The position numbers and the translations under genes were made by a program. From NCBI RefSeq assembly GCF_014138285.1, contig NZ_JACGXN010000006.1:245660-309659 (forward strand): 64,000 nucleotides of DNA, written 5' to 3'. The notes below the pieces were generated by a model. That model searched no databases. It was not told the DNA's origin and saw only the letters and a list, made by a program, of their open reading frames with translations. Position 1 is the stretch's first letter; each line of letters starts with the position of its first letter. Positions 1-8,816 of the stretch are shown here, in pieces. This DNA is from Phyllobacterium myrsinacearum. GTDB taxonomy: Bacteria; Pseudomonadota; Alphaproteobacteria; Rhizobiales; Rhizobiaceae.

Positions 1-1
1 T

Positions 2-1177
2 CATCCGGAGACATTCGTGTTTCCGCTCGAAGGTGAAATCCGCGACGAACCGGCAATGCGCTGGCGGGGCACGCATCTTGATGTCTCGCGGCAATTCTAC
101 GGATCTGCGGAGATCAGTCAGTTTCTGCACATTCTCGCGTGGAACAAGCTCAACCGTTTCCACTGGCATCTGTCTGACGATGAAGCCTGGCGCGTCGAGA
201 TCGATGCCTATCCGGAGCTTGTGTCCATCGGTGCATGGCGCGGGCATGGCTTGCCCATTCCGCCGCTGCTGGGATCCGGTCCGCAGGCCACGGGAGGTTA
301 CTATACCAAAGCCGCCATCCGGGAGATTATCCGTCTGGCGGATGAGCTTGCCATTGATGTCGTGCCGGAGATTGACATGCCGGGGCATTGCTATTCCGTT
401 CTGCAATCTCTGCCTTGGCTGCGCGATCCCGAAGAAAGAGGCGAGTATTTCTCAATTCAGGGTTTTCCCAACAATTGTCTCAACCCGGCGCGCGAGGAAA
501 CTTATCAGTTCGTCGAGACCATTCTGGACGAACTGCTCGAACTGTTCCCGTCGCAAACGTTCCATGTCGGTGCCGATGAAGTACCCTCCGATGCGTGGAC
601 CGGCTCGCCGCAGGCAAAAGCACGGCTCGCTCAATTGGGCAGCGATAGCGCCGCCGTTCTTCAGGCGGATTTCCTGAAACGGGTCCAGGCGTCGCTGACA
701 CGCCGTGGCCGTACGACCGGAGCGTGGGAAGAAGCGGCCCATGGCGGCGGCATTGACAAGACGCATTGCTACCTCAACGGCTGGCATACGGTCGAGATCA
801 GCGCAAAACTGGCGAACGAAGGCTATGATATCGTGGTCTGTCCCGGTCCGGTTTATTATCTTGATATGGCGAACAGCCCCGACTGGTCGGAGCCGGGTGC
901 CGGATGGGCCGGATGGTCGGAGCCGGAAAAGCTCTATAATTTTGATCCTGTCGAGGGTTGGAGTGCACCACAGAGAGAGCATTTCCTCGGTGTGCAGACT
1001 TGCATCTGGTCTGAACCCATGACAGATCGCGCCGTTTTCGACCGGCTGGTTTTCCCGCGCATTTCTGCTCTGGCCGAAACCGGATGGACAAGGCCGGAAG
1101 CGAAATCCTGGAACCGGTTCAAGGGCCTGGCCGGGCTGATGCCGATCCTTTATGGCTATCGTTCAGAGTCTGTCTGA
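2..1177 (+). CDS. Beta-N-acetylhexosaminidase, GH20 family (5' end outside window)
   Basis: The reading frame is open from base 2, so the gene starts upstream of the window; about 391 C-terminal residues are visible. They match the GH20 catalytic barrel: an early HWHLSDDEAW motif (about nt 160-190), then HVGADEVP, whose Asp-Glu pair at nt 575-580 is the catalytic acid/base pair of the family. Late tryptophan-rich stretches (WSEP, ETGWTRPEAKSWNRF) are typical of the C-terminal side of GH20. The enzyme removes terminal GlcNAc/GalNAc from chitooligosaccharides or glycans. Location cannot be judged because the N-terminus is missing. It converges on the next gene with one base between stop codons. 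A functional link with the NagZ-like enzyme near 30 kb is possible but unproven. Confidence 0.9.
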   Translation, partial: HPETFVFPLEGEIRDEPAMRWRGTHLDVSRQFYGSAEISQFLHILAWNKLNRFHWHLSDDEAWRVEIDAYPELVSIGAWRGHGLPIPPLLGSGPQATGGYYTKAAIREIIRLADELAIDVVPEIDMPGHCYSVLQSLPWLRDPEERGEYFSIQGFPNNCLNPAREETYQFVETILDELLELFPSQTFHVGADEVPSDAWTGSPQAKARLAQLGSDSAAVLQADFLKRVQASLTRRGRTTGAWEEAAHGGGIDKTHCYLNGWHTVEISAKLANEGYDIVVCPGPVYYLDMANSPDWSEPGAGWAGWSEPEKLYNFDPVEGWSAPQREHFLGVQTCIWSEPMTDRAVFDRLVFPRISALAETGWTRPEAKSWNRFKGLAGLMPILYGYRSESV

Positions 1178-1178
1178 T

Positions 1179-2570
1179 TCAGGCGGCGGCCTTTGAGCTC
1201 AGAGCACGAAGGTCACGATAATTGGCGGCGGGATGCGGAGCCTGCAGGCGCGGACCCGCTCCGAACAGCTTTTCGCGCAGTGTGCCGGGCCGATAATCGG
1301 TCTTGTAGACACCACGCTTCTGCAATTCCGGCACCAGCAGGTTGACCACATCCTCGAACGTTTCCGGCGTCACCGCATAGGCCAGATTGAAGCCGTCGAC
1401 ATCGGTGTCCTCGATCCATTCCTGCAGGAGGTCGGCGACTGTCGAAGGCGAACCGACGAAGACAGGCCCAAAGCCACCGATGCCCACCCAGTCAGCCATT
1501 TCCCGGACGGTCCAGGACTTGTTCGGATCGACGGTTGTAAAGGTCTCGACCGCCGATTGAACGGCATCAGTATAGCGGTGGCGCAGCACTTCATCCGGTG
1601 CAAACTGACCGAAGTCAATGCCGGTCCAGCCGGAAATCAGGGTCAATGCACCCTCGTATGAAACGTATTTGCGGTATTCGTCGAACTTGGCTTTGGCTTG
1701 CGCATCCGTTTCGCCGAGAATGACCGTCTGCAGGTTGAAGGTCAGGATTTCCCGTGGGTTACGCCCGGCTTCCTCGGCGGCCTGCCGGACATTGGCGACG
1801 TATTTCTTGAGCACCGACTTGGATGGCGCGGCCACGAACACGCATTCGGCGTTCTGGCCGGCAAAGTCCTTGCCGCGCTTGGAGGCGCCCGCCTGATACA
1901 GTACCGGCGTGCGCTGCGGCGAGGGCTCGCACAGATGGATGCCGGGGACGTTGAAGTATTTGCCCTCATGGCGGATTTCGTGGACCTTGGCGGGATCGGT
2001 GAAAATGCCGGACTGGCGATCCCGCAGAACGGCGCCATCCTCCCAGCTACCTTCCCAGAGTTTGTAGCAGACGGCAAGATACTCTTCCGCCACATCATAG
2101 CGATCATCGTGCCGGGCCTGATTGCTCTGCCCGACATTGCGCGCCCCGCTTTCAAGATAGGAGGTCACGATGTTCCATCCGGCGCGGCCCTTTGTCAGGT
2201 GATCCAGCGTCGAAAGCCGGCGCGCGAATGTATAGGGATGTTCGAAGGACAGCGAGGCGGTGAGGCCGAAGCCAAGATGCTCGGTGGCGTAGGCCATGGC
2301 CGGGATCAGCTGCAGCGGATCATTGACCGGTACCTGTGCGGAATGGCGGATGGCGGCATCCTTGCTGCCGTTGAGAACGTCATAGATACCGAGCACATCG
2401 GCGATGAACAGCCCGTCAAACTTGCCGCGTTCCAGCGTCTTGGCAAGGCTTACCCAGTAATCGAGATCCTTGTAGGTCCACGCCTGATCGCGCGGATGGC
2501 GCCAGAGGCCGGGTGACTGGTGCCCGACGCAGTTCATGTCAAAGGCGTTGAGGCGAATTTCTCGGGTCAT
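1179..2570 (-). CDS. LLM-class flavin-dependent monooxygenase, NtaA/SnaA/DszA/DmoA family
   Basis: A 463-residue protein with the features of the long NtaA-type branch of bacterial luciferase-like monooxygenases: an N-terminal HPRDQAW/W-x-x-LA block, FDGLFIADVLG near residue 55, LDHLTKGRAGWNIVTS near residues 120-140, and a long C-terminal half ending with the VPELQKRG motif. Members use FMNH2 from a separate reductase to oxidise organic ligands such as nitrilotriacetate, dimethylsulfide or dibenzothiophene sulfone. With SfnB-, SfnG- and SsuD-like neighbours, a sulfur-containing substrate is the best inference. It lies 15 bases downstream of the acyl-CoA-dehydrogenase-like gene on the same strand and is probably co-transcribed. 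No flavin reductase is seen nearby. Confidence 0.88.
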   Translation of the reverse strand: MTREIRLNAFDMNCVGHQSPGLWRHPRDQAWTYKDLDYWVSLAKTLERGKFDGLFIADVLGIYDVLNGSKDAAIRHSAQVPVNDPLQLIPAMAYATEHLGFGLTASLSFEHPYTFARRLSTLDHLTKGRAGWNIVTSYLESGARNVGQSNQARHDDRYDVAEEYLAVCYKLWEGSWEDGAVLRDRQSGIFTDPAKVHEIRHEGKYFNVPGIHLCEPSPQRTPVLYQAGASKRGKDFAGQNAECVFVAAPSKSVLKKYVANVRQAAEEAGRNPREILTFNLQTVILGETDAQAKAKFDEYRKYVSYEGALTLISGWTGIDFGQFAPDEVLRHRYTDAVQSAVETFTTVDPNKSWTVREMADWVGIGGFGPVFVGSPSTVADLLQEWIEDTDVDGFNLAYAVTPETFEDVVNLLVPELQKRGVYKTDYRPGTLREKLFGAGPRLQAPHPAANYRDLRALSSKAAA

Positions 2571-2585
2571 GCGGGAAGGCTCCGG

Positions 2586-3815
2586 TCAAAGGGCGCCGTG
2601 GCGGGGAGGTGCCACGTCATTCAGGAGGTAATTGCCGACCACGTGATATTTCCACCGAACAGGGTCGTGCAGGGTATGGGTACGGGCGTTGCGCCAATGG
2701 CGATCAAGGTTGAGGTCCGACTGGGTGGAACTCGTGCCCGCCAGTTCAAACAGCAGGTTGGTTGCCTGCAGCGCGGCCTCTGTCGTCAGGACCTTCGCAC
2801 CGGCAACGGCAAGGGAAGCGGCAACCACATTGTCTTCACTCGGGCTCTCCTTGGCTTTGTCGACAAGATCGCCGGACCTGGCGAGCAGGGCGGTTGCTGC
2901 GTCGATACGGATGGCGAGATCGCCGACCCGCGCGATGGTGTGCGGGTCTTCCGAAGCTCGATCCTGGCCGCTGTCCATCCATGGACGGGATTTCGTGCGC
3001 ACGAAGTTGACCGTTTCATCAAGGGCAGCGCGGGCAATGCCAAGATCGACAGCGGCATGGATGATCTGGCCAACCGAACCGATGGTTGACGGGCGTTCAA
3101 ACCCCTTATGATGCTGGACGACCGCCGCAGCCTCCACGATCACATCCGCAATGATCGTCGTACCGCTGCCGGTGGTGCGCTGTCCAAACCCGGCCCAGTC
3201 ATCGACAAGCGTCAGACCCGGTGTGTCGCGCGGAACGAATGACATGGTGATCTGGTCCTGCGGGTCCGTGGCGAAGATGACCACCCAGTCGGCAAAGAGG
3301 ACGCCGGTCGAGTAGAATTTCTGGCCATTGATGCGGTAGTGCGCACCATCCGGTACAATGCGCGTATTGTAGTGCGCGACGGTCTTCGTACCTTTCTCCG
3401 AGAGGGCATTGCCAAAGCGATCCCCCTGCAACACGCGTTCGAAGAAGAAGGCCTGCTGTTCCGGTGTACCATCTACACGCAGAGCCTCCAGAATGTAGAA
3501 ATGGTTCTGGGGTATCTGCCCGATGGAAGGGTCCGCCTGGGAAAGGATAGCCGTTACCTCTGCGAGCGTTGCCGCAGCAACGTCAATCCCGCCAAACTCT
3601 CTGGGAACAGTGATGGCCAGCAGTCCGGAATGGGAAAGGATTTCCAGCTCCTGATATGGCAGGCGGCGGTCGCGATCGCGTTCAGCGGCACCTTTGGCGA
3701 ACGTTTCTGCCAATTGCTTTGCAGTCTGCAGCGCTTCCCTGTCACTGGCGATCCGGTGTGCCGCCACGGAAGATGCCTCGCCGGTATCAAAGCGTTGAAG
3801 CGGTATACTCGTCAT
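2586..3815 (-). CDS. sfnB: SfnB-family sulfur acquisition oxidoreductase (acyl-CoA dehydrogenase fold)
   Basis: A 409-residue flavoprotein of the acyl-CoA dehydrogenase superfamily, DszC/SfnB branch. The N-terminal helical domain has GAAERDRDRRLPYQE and PREFGGIDV; the middle beta domain has YRINGQKFYSTG (about residues 165-180); the C-terminus ends RHWRNARTHTLHDPVRWKYH, a stretch characteristic of DszC-like desulfurisation monooxygenases. No catalytic base of true acyl-CoA dehydrogenases is evident. The family is linked to use of dimethylsulfone and other organosulfur compounds under sulfate limitation. First gene of a two-gene minus-strand unit; GAGAAG lies just upstream of the ATG. A divergent ABC transporter operon starts 376 bases away. 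Confidence 0.85.
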   Translation of the reverse strand: MTSIPLQRFDTGEASSVAAHRIASDREALQTAKQLAETFAKGAAERDRDRRLPYQELEILSHSGLLAITVPREFGGIDVAAATLAEVTAILSQADPSIGQIPQNHFYILEALRVDGTPEQQAFFFERVLQGDRFGNALSEKGTKTVAHYNTRIVPDGAHYRINGQKFYSTGVLFADWVVIFATDPQDQITMSFVPRDTPGLTLVDDWAGFGQRTTGSGTTIIADVIVEAAAVVQHHKGFERPSTIGSVGQIIHAAVDLGIARAALDETVNFVRTKSRPWMDSGQDRASEDPHTIARVGDLAIRIDAATALLARSGDLVDKAKESPSEDNVVAASLAVAGAKVLTTEAALQATNLLFELAGTSSTQSDLNLDRHWRNARTHTLHDPVRWKYHVVGNYLLNDVAPPRHGAL

Positions 3816-4090
3816 TGAATCTTCTCATGATGCTTGTTGTGCAGGATGCGCGCTGGCTGGTGCGGAGTTTTCTTCGGACCGGGCAAAGTTGGAAGAAACG
3901 AATTTCTATAAATCGCGACAATCGCGCAAAACGCGTGTTAGGCCCGACACTTTATGGGAGGGCAAACAGATCTCGAATTTGGCCGGCTGGTGCGCCCCAT
4001 GCGCCTCAAACACCGCCTTCTCGAGAATATCGATGTGGCTCCGGCGTCAAAATGAGGACGGTTTTTCGCGCCACTCGCCAAGTGGGAAAA

Positions 4091-4108
4091 GTTTAATCTC
4101 GATTAAAC
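4091..4108. promoter_or_regulatory. Perfect 8-bp inverted repeat (operator candidate) in the divergent sulfur-gene promoter region
   Basis: GTTTAATC and GATTAAAC face each other with two bases between them. The site sits about 84 bases upstream of the transporter operon start and about 275 bases upstream of the divergent SfnB-like gene. Its symmetry and size fit a dimeric repressor or activator site. The rest of the 376-base intergenic region (3816-4191) shows no gene and no riboswitch I could recognise. Which regulator would bind is unknown; none is encoded next to it. Confidence 0.4.
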
Positions 4109-4191
4109 GAGTAGAGTAACTACCCTGATGCCAGATTTGACGATGCCGGTCATTCATCAAACCGGCACAGGATGGGTATCAGGAGAGACGA

Positions 4192-5220
4192 ATGAGCGAG
4201 AACAGAGATTCCGGACCGGCCATTGGCCGTCGCAACCTGCTCAAGGCCGGTCTGGCGGCGGGTGCAACGATCGCTGTGGCCAATGCCGGGCTTCTTGGCG
4301 GAGCCGGGAGTGCCGCCGCCGCTGAAGAAGAGATTCCCTCGCTCAAGGGCAAGCGCATCGCCATCAGCGCCACCGGTACAGATCATCATTTTGATCTCAC
4401 CGCCTATAATGCCCAGATCGACGAAGTGAAGAAGCTGGGGGGCGAGCCCATTGCCGTCGATGCACAGCGCAACGATACGAAGCTCGTTTCGCAGCTGCAG
4501 ACGTTGATTGCGCAGCGTCCCGACGCGCTGGTGCAGTTGCTGGGAACGCTGACTGTCGTCGACCCTTGGTTGAAGCGCGCCAAGGACGCCAAGATACCCG
4601 TTTTCACCATTGATGTCGGCACGCCCAATTCGCTCAACAACACCACATCGGACAACTGGCGCATCGGTTCGGATCTGGCTCTGCAGCTGGTGTCGGACAT
4701 TGGCGGCGCGGGCAATATCGTCGTGTTCAACGGTTTCTACGGCGTTGTGCCTTGTGCTATCCGCTATGATCAGCTGAAGGCCGTCATCAAATACTATCCC
4801 GATGTAAAGATCATCGAACCGGAACTGCGGGACGTCATCCCGAACACGGTTCAGGACGCATTCAGCCAGATTACGGCGATCCTCAACAAATATCCGGAAA
4901 AGGGATCGATCAAGGCGATCTGGTCCGCCTGGGATATTCCGCAGCTTGGCGCAACACAGGCGCTGGTGGCGGCGGGACGGACGGAAATCAGCACCTATGG
5001 CGTCGACGGCAGTCCCGAGGTTTTGCAGCTGGTACGTGATCCGAACTCGCCAGCCGCTGGCAACGCGGCCCAGCAGCCAGAGGAGATCGGCCGCACGGCT
5101 ATCCGCAATGTGGCACGTTACCTTGCTGGGCAGAAACTGCCGCGCGAGACCTATGTGCCCGCGCTGATCGCCAACAAGAAGAACATCGAAGAAGTCACCA
5201 AGACCCTGCGTCTCGGTTGA
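4192..5220 (+). CDS. CUT2-type ABC transporter, periplasmic substrate-binding protein
   Basis: A 342-residue binding protein of the periplasmic-binding/LacI fold (RbsB-like). The N-terminus carries a probable Tat signal: the pair RR at residues 13-14 in GRRNLLKAG, a hydrophobic stretch, and an AAA-rich cleavage zone near residue 43. The body shows the paired-lobe pattern (KRIAISATGTDHHFD, VDAQRNDTKLVSQLQTLIAQRPDALVQ, IPVFTIDVG). Tat export suggests folding or cofactor binding before secretion. AGGAGAG precedes the ATG. It is the first gene of an operon continuing with the ATPase and two permeases. The ligand cannot be read from sequence. Its position between sulfur monooxygenases suggests a sulfur-containing compound rather than a plain sugar; that is inference. 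Confidence 0.85.
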   Translation: MSENRDSGPAIGRRNLLKAGLAAGATIAVANAGLLGGAGSAAAAEEEIPSLKGKRIAISATGTDHHFDLTAYNAQIDEVKKLGGEPIAVDAQRNDTKLVSQLQTLIAQRPDALVQLLGTLTVVDPWLKRAKDAKIPVFTIDVGTPNSLNNTTSDNWRIGSDLALQLVSDIGGAGNIVVFNGFYGVVPCAIRYDQLKAVIKYYPDVKIIEPELRDVIPNTVQDAFSQITAILNKYPEKGSIKAIWSAWDIPQLGATQALVAAGRTEISTYGVDGSPEVLQLVRDPNSPAAGNAAQQPEEIGRTAIRNVARYLAGQKLPRETYVPALIANKKNIEEVTKTLRLG

Positions 5221-5236
5221 TGACGGTAACAGGCGT

Positions 5237-6784
5237 ATGAGCCCGGTAACGGAAAACAGCAAATACGCGCTGAGCCTGCGCGGGCTGGTCAAGCGCTTCG
5301 GTGGCGTCGAAGCGCTGTCGGGCGCGACGCTTGAAGTGGAGCGCGGCACCGTGCATGGCTTGATCGGCCAGAACGGCGCGGGCAAGTCCACGCTGATCAA
5401 AATTCTCGCCGGTCTATATCAGCCGGATGAAGGCGTGATCGAAATCAACGGCATTCGCCATGAGCGCCTGACCGCGCGCGAAGTGGAAAAGCTTGGCATC
5501 CACTTCATCCATCAGGATCGTTTGCTGGTGCCGAGTTTTAACGTCGGCGAGTCGCTGTTTCTAGGTCGCGAGCCGCGTTTGAACAGGCTGCCGTTTCTCG
5601 ACCGACGATCCATGCGCAAGCGTGCCCAAGACATTCTTGATCGATATTTCAATCTGAGATTGCCCGCCAATGCGTTGATCAGTGAGTTGACGACCGCCCA
5701 AAAGCAGATCGTGCAGATCACCCGCGCGCTGCTGGACAAGCCATCCATCCTTGTCTTTGATGAGCCGACGGCGGCGCTGGTGCGGCGGGAGGCGGATATC
5801 CTGTTCGACCTGATCGGGCGGCTGCGCACGGACGGCATCACGATCATTTACATCTCGCATTATCTCAATGAGATCGAGGCGTTGTGCGACCGGGCAACGA
5901 TCCTGCGCAACGGGAGGGATGTGGCAAGTGTCGATCCGCGGTCTACCCCCGCATCGAAAATTGCCTCGCTGATGGTGGCGCGTGATATAGGCGAGATGTT
6001 CCCGAAGGTCGCCACCACAATCGGCGCGCCGGTTTTGACCGCGAAAAAACTATCCAAGGCGGGCAAATTCCGGAATGTCTCTCTTGATGTGCGGCAAGGC
6101 GAGATCGTCGGATTGGCGGGGTTGCTCGGATCTGGGGCCAAGGATCTGGTGCGTGTCCTCTTCGGACTGGACACAGCCGATAGCGGCGAGATCACAATCG
6201 AAGGTGAGCAGGGGCGTCCGCGTTCGCCTGTCGCAGCAGTAGCCAAACGTCTGGCGCTGGTGCCGGAAGACCGGCGCGGTGATGGTGTTGCCCTCGGCCT
6301 GAGTGTGGCGGAGAACACCACACTCGCCAGTTTGAAACGTTTCACCAGATCAGGTTTTCTGCAACGGAATGCCGAACATGCGGAGGTCGACAGGCTCATC
6401 GAGCAGCTGGCGATCAAGACCAACGGCCGCTTCGCCCCTGTGCGGACGTTGAGTGGCGGAAACCAGCAGAAGGTGGCGTTGGCCAAATGGCTCAGCCGGA
6501 AATCAAGTCTCTATATTCTCGATGAACCAACGGTCGGCGTCGATATTGGCTCCAAGGTCGAGATTTATAACCTCATCGGCAAACTTGCCGAACGGGGGGC
6601 TGGCATCCTCGTTCTCTCCAGCGATCTTTCCGAGCTCATCGGGATAACCGACCGCATTCTCGTGTTGTTTCGCGGCTCCGTTGTTCGCGAATTTCGGTCC
6701 TCTGAAACAACCCCGGATGATGTTCTTGCCGAGGCAACAGGCGCGTTGACCCCGCATCATGGAGAAGAACGCCATGTCGGCTGA
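5237..6784 (+). CDS. CUT2-type ABC transporter, duplicated ATP-binding protein (RbsA/MglA-like)
   Basis: A 515-residue protein with two ABC domains in tandem, the hallmark of CUT2 (ribose/galactose-type) importers. The first domain has Walker A GQNGAGKST (about residues 45-53) and Walker B ILVFDEPTAAL; its signature is the degenerate LTTAQKQIV. The second domain has a degenerate Walker A (GLLGSGAKDL), signature LSGGNQQKV near residue 404 and Walker B YILDEPTVGVD. This asymmetry is normal for the family. Length agrees with RbsA (about 500). It acts on the cytoplasmic face, powering the two permeases encoded next. It starts 16 bases after the binding protein gene and overlaps the next gene. Confidence 0.9.
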   Translation: MSPVTENSKYALSLRGLVKRFGGVEALSGATLEVERGTVHGLIGQNGAGKSTLIKILAGLYQPDEGVIEINGIRHERLTAREVEKLGIHFIHQDRLLVPSFNVGESLFLGREPRLNRLPFLDRRSMRKRAQDILDRYFNLRLPANALISELTTAQKQIVQITRALLDKPSILVFDEPTAALVRREADILFDLIGRLRTDGITIIYISHYLNEIEALCDRATILRNGRDVASVDPRSTPASKIASLMVARDIGEMFPKVATTIGAPVLTAKKLSKAGKFRNVSLDVRQGEIVGLAGLLGSGAKDLVRVLFGLDTADSGEITIEGEQGRPRSPVAAVAKRLALVPEDRRGDGVALGLSVAENTTLASLKRFTRSGFLQRNAEHAEVDRLIEQLAIKTNGRFAPVRTLSGGNQQKVALAKWLSRKSSLYILDEPTVGVDIGSKVEIYNLIGKLAERGAGILVLSSDLSELIGITDRILVLFRGSVVREFRSSETTPDDVLAEATGALTPHHGEERHVG

Positions 6785-7793
6785 TATCGATACACTTCCT
6801 GGCTATACCTCGGGGAACGGCACCGGGCACATCGTGCGTTGGCTGGCCGGGTTTGCCTTGCGCGGCGGTTCGCTGTTGGCCTTTGCAGCTTTGCTGGTGT
6901 TTTTCTCAGTTGCCGCGCCATTCTTTTTCACGCTTGGCAATATCGGCAATGTGCTGGGGCAGTCGGCCATTCTCGGCGTGCTCGCGATTGGTCTGACAAT
7001 CGTCATTATCGGTGGCGGCGCCAATGTCGTCAAAGGCGGCATTGACCTGTCACTCGCTGCCAATCTTGGTTTGAGCGCTGCCGTTTATGCGACGCTGGTT
7101 TCGGCAGGTTATGGCGATGGTGTGGCCATTGCAGGTGCATTGCTGACCGGCAGCTTGATTGGTCTTGTCAATGCGATCGCCATCGTCGTCTTTGGTATCG
7201 TGCCGTTGCTGGCGACATTGGCTGTCATGAATGTCGTGGCCGGGCTTGAACTGGTGTTGACGCAGAACACGGTGGTGTCGGCTTCATCGGACTTTCTGTC
7301 ATTGCTGTCTGCCTATGGCCCGTTTGACATTCCTGTTCTGGCCTATGTGCTGGTGATCTTCACCGGTATTGCTGCTGCTATCATACAGTTCACACCGCTT
7401 GGCTTGCGGCTTTATGCGGTCGGCGCCTTTCCGGAGGCTGCAAGAGCTGCAGGCCTACCGGTAAAACGCATGGTTGCTGGCAGCTATGTTGCCAGCGGGT
7501 TTTGTGGCGGAGTGGCCGGGATACTCTCCGTCTCCTATCTCAGCGGATCAACAACCGGTGCGGGAGAGATGCTGCTTCCGGTCGTGGTGACAGCACTCCT
7601 CAGCGTCGTGTTCTCGCGCCGTCTGGTGCCGACAATCGGCGGCACTCTGCTGTCGACCCTGCTCGTCGGTTTCCTGACCAATGGCTTCCAGCTTCTCAAT
7701 ATTTCGAGCACGCTGGTCAGCGGCATTCAGGGTATTCTCATTCTGCTGGTTGTTGCGGCGACATCGCTGCAGCGCGGCAAGGGAGCGGCGTGA
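6774..7793 (+). CDS. CUT2-type ABC transporter permease 1 (RbsC-like)
   Basis: A polytopic inner-membrane protein of about 339 residues with many hydrophobic segments and the BPD_transp_2 signature region (GGGANVVKGGIDLSLAANLG, then a GxxxGLVNA turn). An ATG 15 bases upstream (6759) is in frame, but GGAGAAG is placed correctly for the ATG at 6774, which I prefer; either start overlaps the ATPase gene and implies translational coupling. With the following permease it probably forms a heterodimeric channel, unlike RbsC homodimers. Confidence 0.88.
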   Translation: MSADIDTLPGYTSGNGTGHIVRWLAGFALRGGSLLAFAALLVFFSVAAPFFFTLGNIGNVLGQSAILGVLAIGLTIVIIGGGANVVKGGIDLSLAANLGLSAAVYATLVSAGYGDGVAIAGALLTGSLIGLVNAIAIVVFGIVPLLATLAVMNVVAGLELVLTQNTVVSASSDFLSLLSAYGPFDIPVLAYVLVIFTGIAAAIIQFTPLGLRLYAVGAFPEAARAAGLPVKRMVAGSYVASGFCGGVAGILSVSYLSGSTTGAGEMLLPVVVTALLSVVFSRRLVPTIGGTLLSTLLVGFLTNGFQLLNISSTLVSGIQGILILLVVAATSLQRGKGAA

Positions 7794-7794
7794 G

Positions 7795-8793
7795 ATGAGT
7801 ATCGCTGCAAATCCGGATCATAACCCCTTTGGTCTGCAATCCGTCGGACAATATCTGCTTCGCTACGCAGTCATCGTGGCGCTTGCCGGGGTCTTTGCAT
7901 TTTTCTCATTCGCCACAACGACGTTCCTGACCTCGGCCAATCTCACCAGCATACTCGTCAACAACTTCACTCTGCTCGCCATCGTCGCTGTCGCCATGAC
8001 CTTTGCCGTCGCGGCGGGGGGTATCGATTTGTCGGTCGGCACGTCGGTGGATTTTGCCAGCTTTACCTTTGTCTCGCTGGTGCTTGCGGGTTACCCCGTG
8101 GGTTTGGCCATTCTCCTGGCGCTCGTCAGTGGGGCGGCGGTTGGCGGTTTCAACGCCTTGCTGATATCAGGTGCCGGAATCACACCGTTTCTCGCGACGC
8201 TCGGGACCTTGTTCATCGGCCGCAGTACCCAGCAATTGCTGACCAATGGCGGCAATCCCGTCTATCTGCCCCAAACCGGTATCTCTCCGCTGTTCAGTTT
8301 TATCGGCCATGGCCATATCATCGGCGTACCGGTTCCGCTCGTGATCGTCGGACTGTTGATCATCGTCGCTGCAACGCTCCTGTTCCGCACACGTTTCGGC
8401 CGGGTTGTGCTGGCCATCGGTGTACAGCAGAGCGTGGCACGCTATTCAGGCCTGCATGTGCCGGGCCATATCGGGCTGATCTATGTGATCAGCGGTCTTA
8501 TCGCCGCGATCGCCGGTATCATCCTGACATCGACCGTCTCGGTCTACATTCCCAATTCGGGCGGCGCCTTCATGCTCAATGCCATCGGGGCGACTTTCAT
8601 CGGTACCACGCTCAGCCGCGAGGGACGCCCCAATGTTCCCGGCACGGTACTGGGTGTTCTTCTGCTCAGCATCGTTGCCAATGGGCTGCTCCTGACAGGT
8701 CTCAGTTTCTATTGGCAGCAGGTCGGTACCGGCCTGCTCATTTTTATCGTGCTTGCCGCCAGTTTCCTCAACCGGCGCGGACGCGTCGATTGA
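7795..8793 (+). CDS. CUT2-type ABC transporter permease 2 (RbsC-like)
   Basis: A 332-residue permease, again BPD_transp_2, with the conserved AAGGIDLSVGTSVDFAS motif after the third hydrophobic segment and GAxxGGFNALLI. The start is placed at the ATG immediately after the previous stop codon (TGAG-ATG); an upstream in-frame extension would lie inside the preceding gene. It completes the importer of 4192-8793. The next gene, an SfnB/DszC-like flavoprotein, starts 23 bases downstream on the same strand, which ties this transporter to sulfur metabolism. Confidence 0.88.
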   Translation: MSIAANPDHNPFGLQSVGQYLLRYAVIVALAGVFAFFSFATTTFLTSANLTSILVNNFTLLAIVAVAMTFAVAAGGIDLSVGTSVDFASFTFVSLVLAGYPVGLAILLALVSGAAVGGFNALLISGAGITPFLATLGTLFIGRSTQQLLTNGGNPVYLPQTGISPLFSFIGHGHIIGVPVPLVIVGLLIIVAATLLFRTRFGRVVLAIGVQQSVARYSGLHVPGHIGLIYVISGLIAAIAGIILTSTVSVYIPNSGGAFMLNAIGATFIGTTLSREGRPNVPGTVLGVLLLSIVANGLLLTGLSFYWQQVGTGLLIFIVLAASFLNRRGRVD

Positions 8794-8816
8794 ACTTCTC
8801 TCGAAAAAGGTGTCCC

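Noticed and set aside
1698..2516. A 272-codon plus-strand frame opposite the NtaA-like monooxygenase
   Set aside because: Mirror frame of a conserved gene, no ribosome binding site and no known motif.
4150..5400. A 416-codon minus-strand frame opposite the CUT2 binding-protein gene
   Set aside because: Fully covered by a well-supported gene on the other strand with Tat signal and ribosome binding site; no family features.
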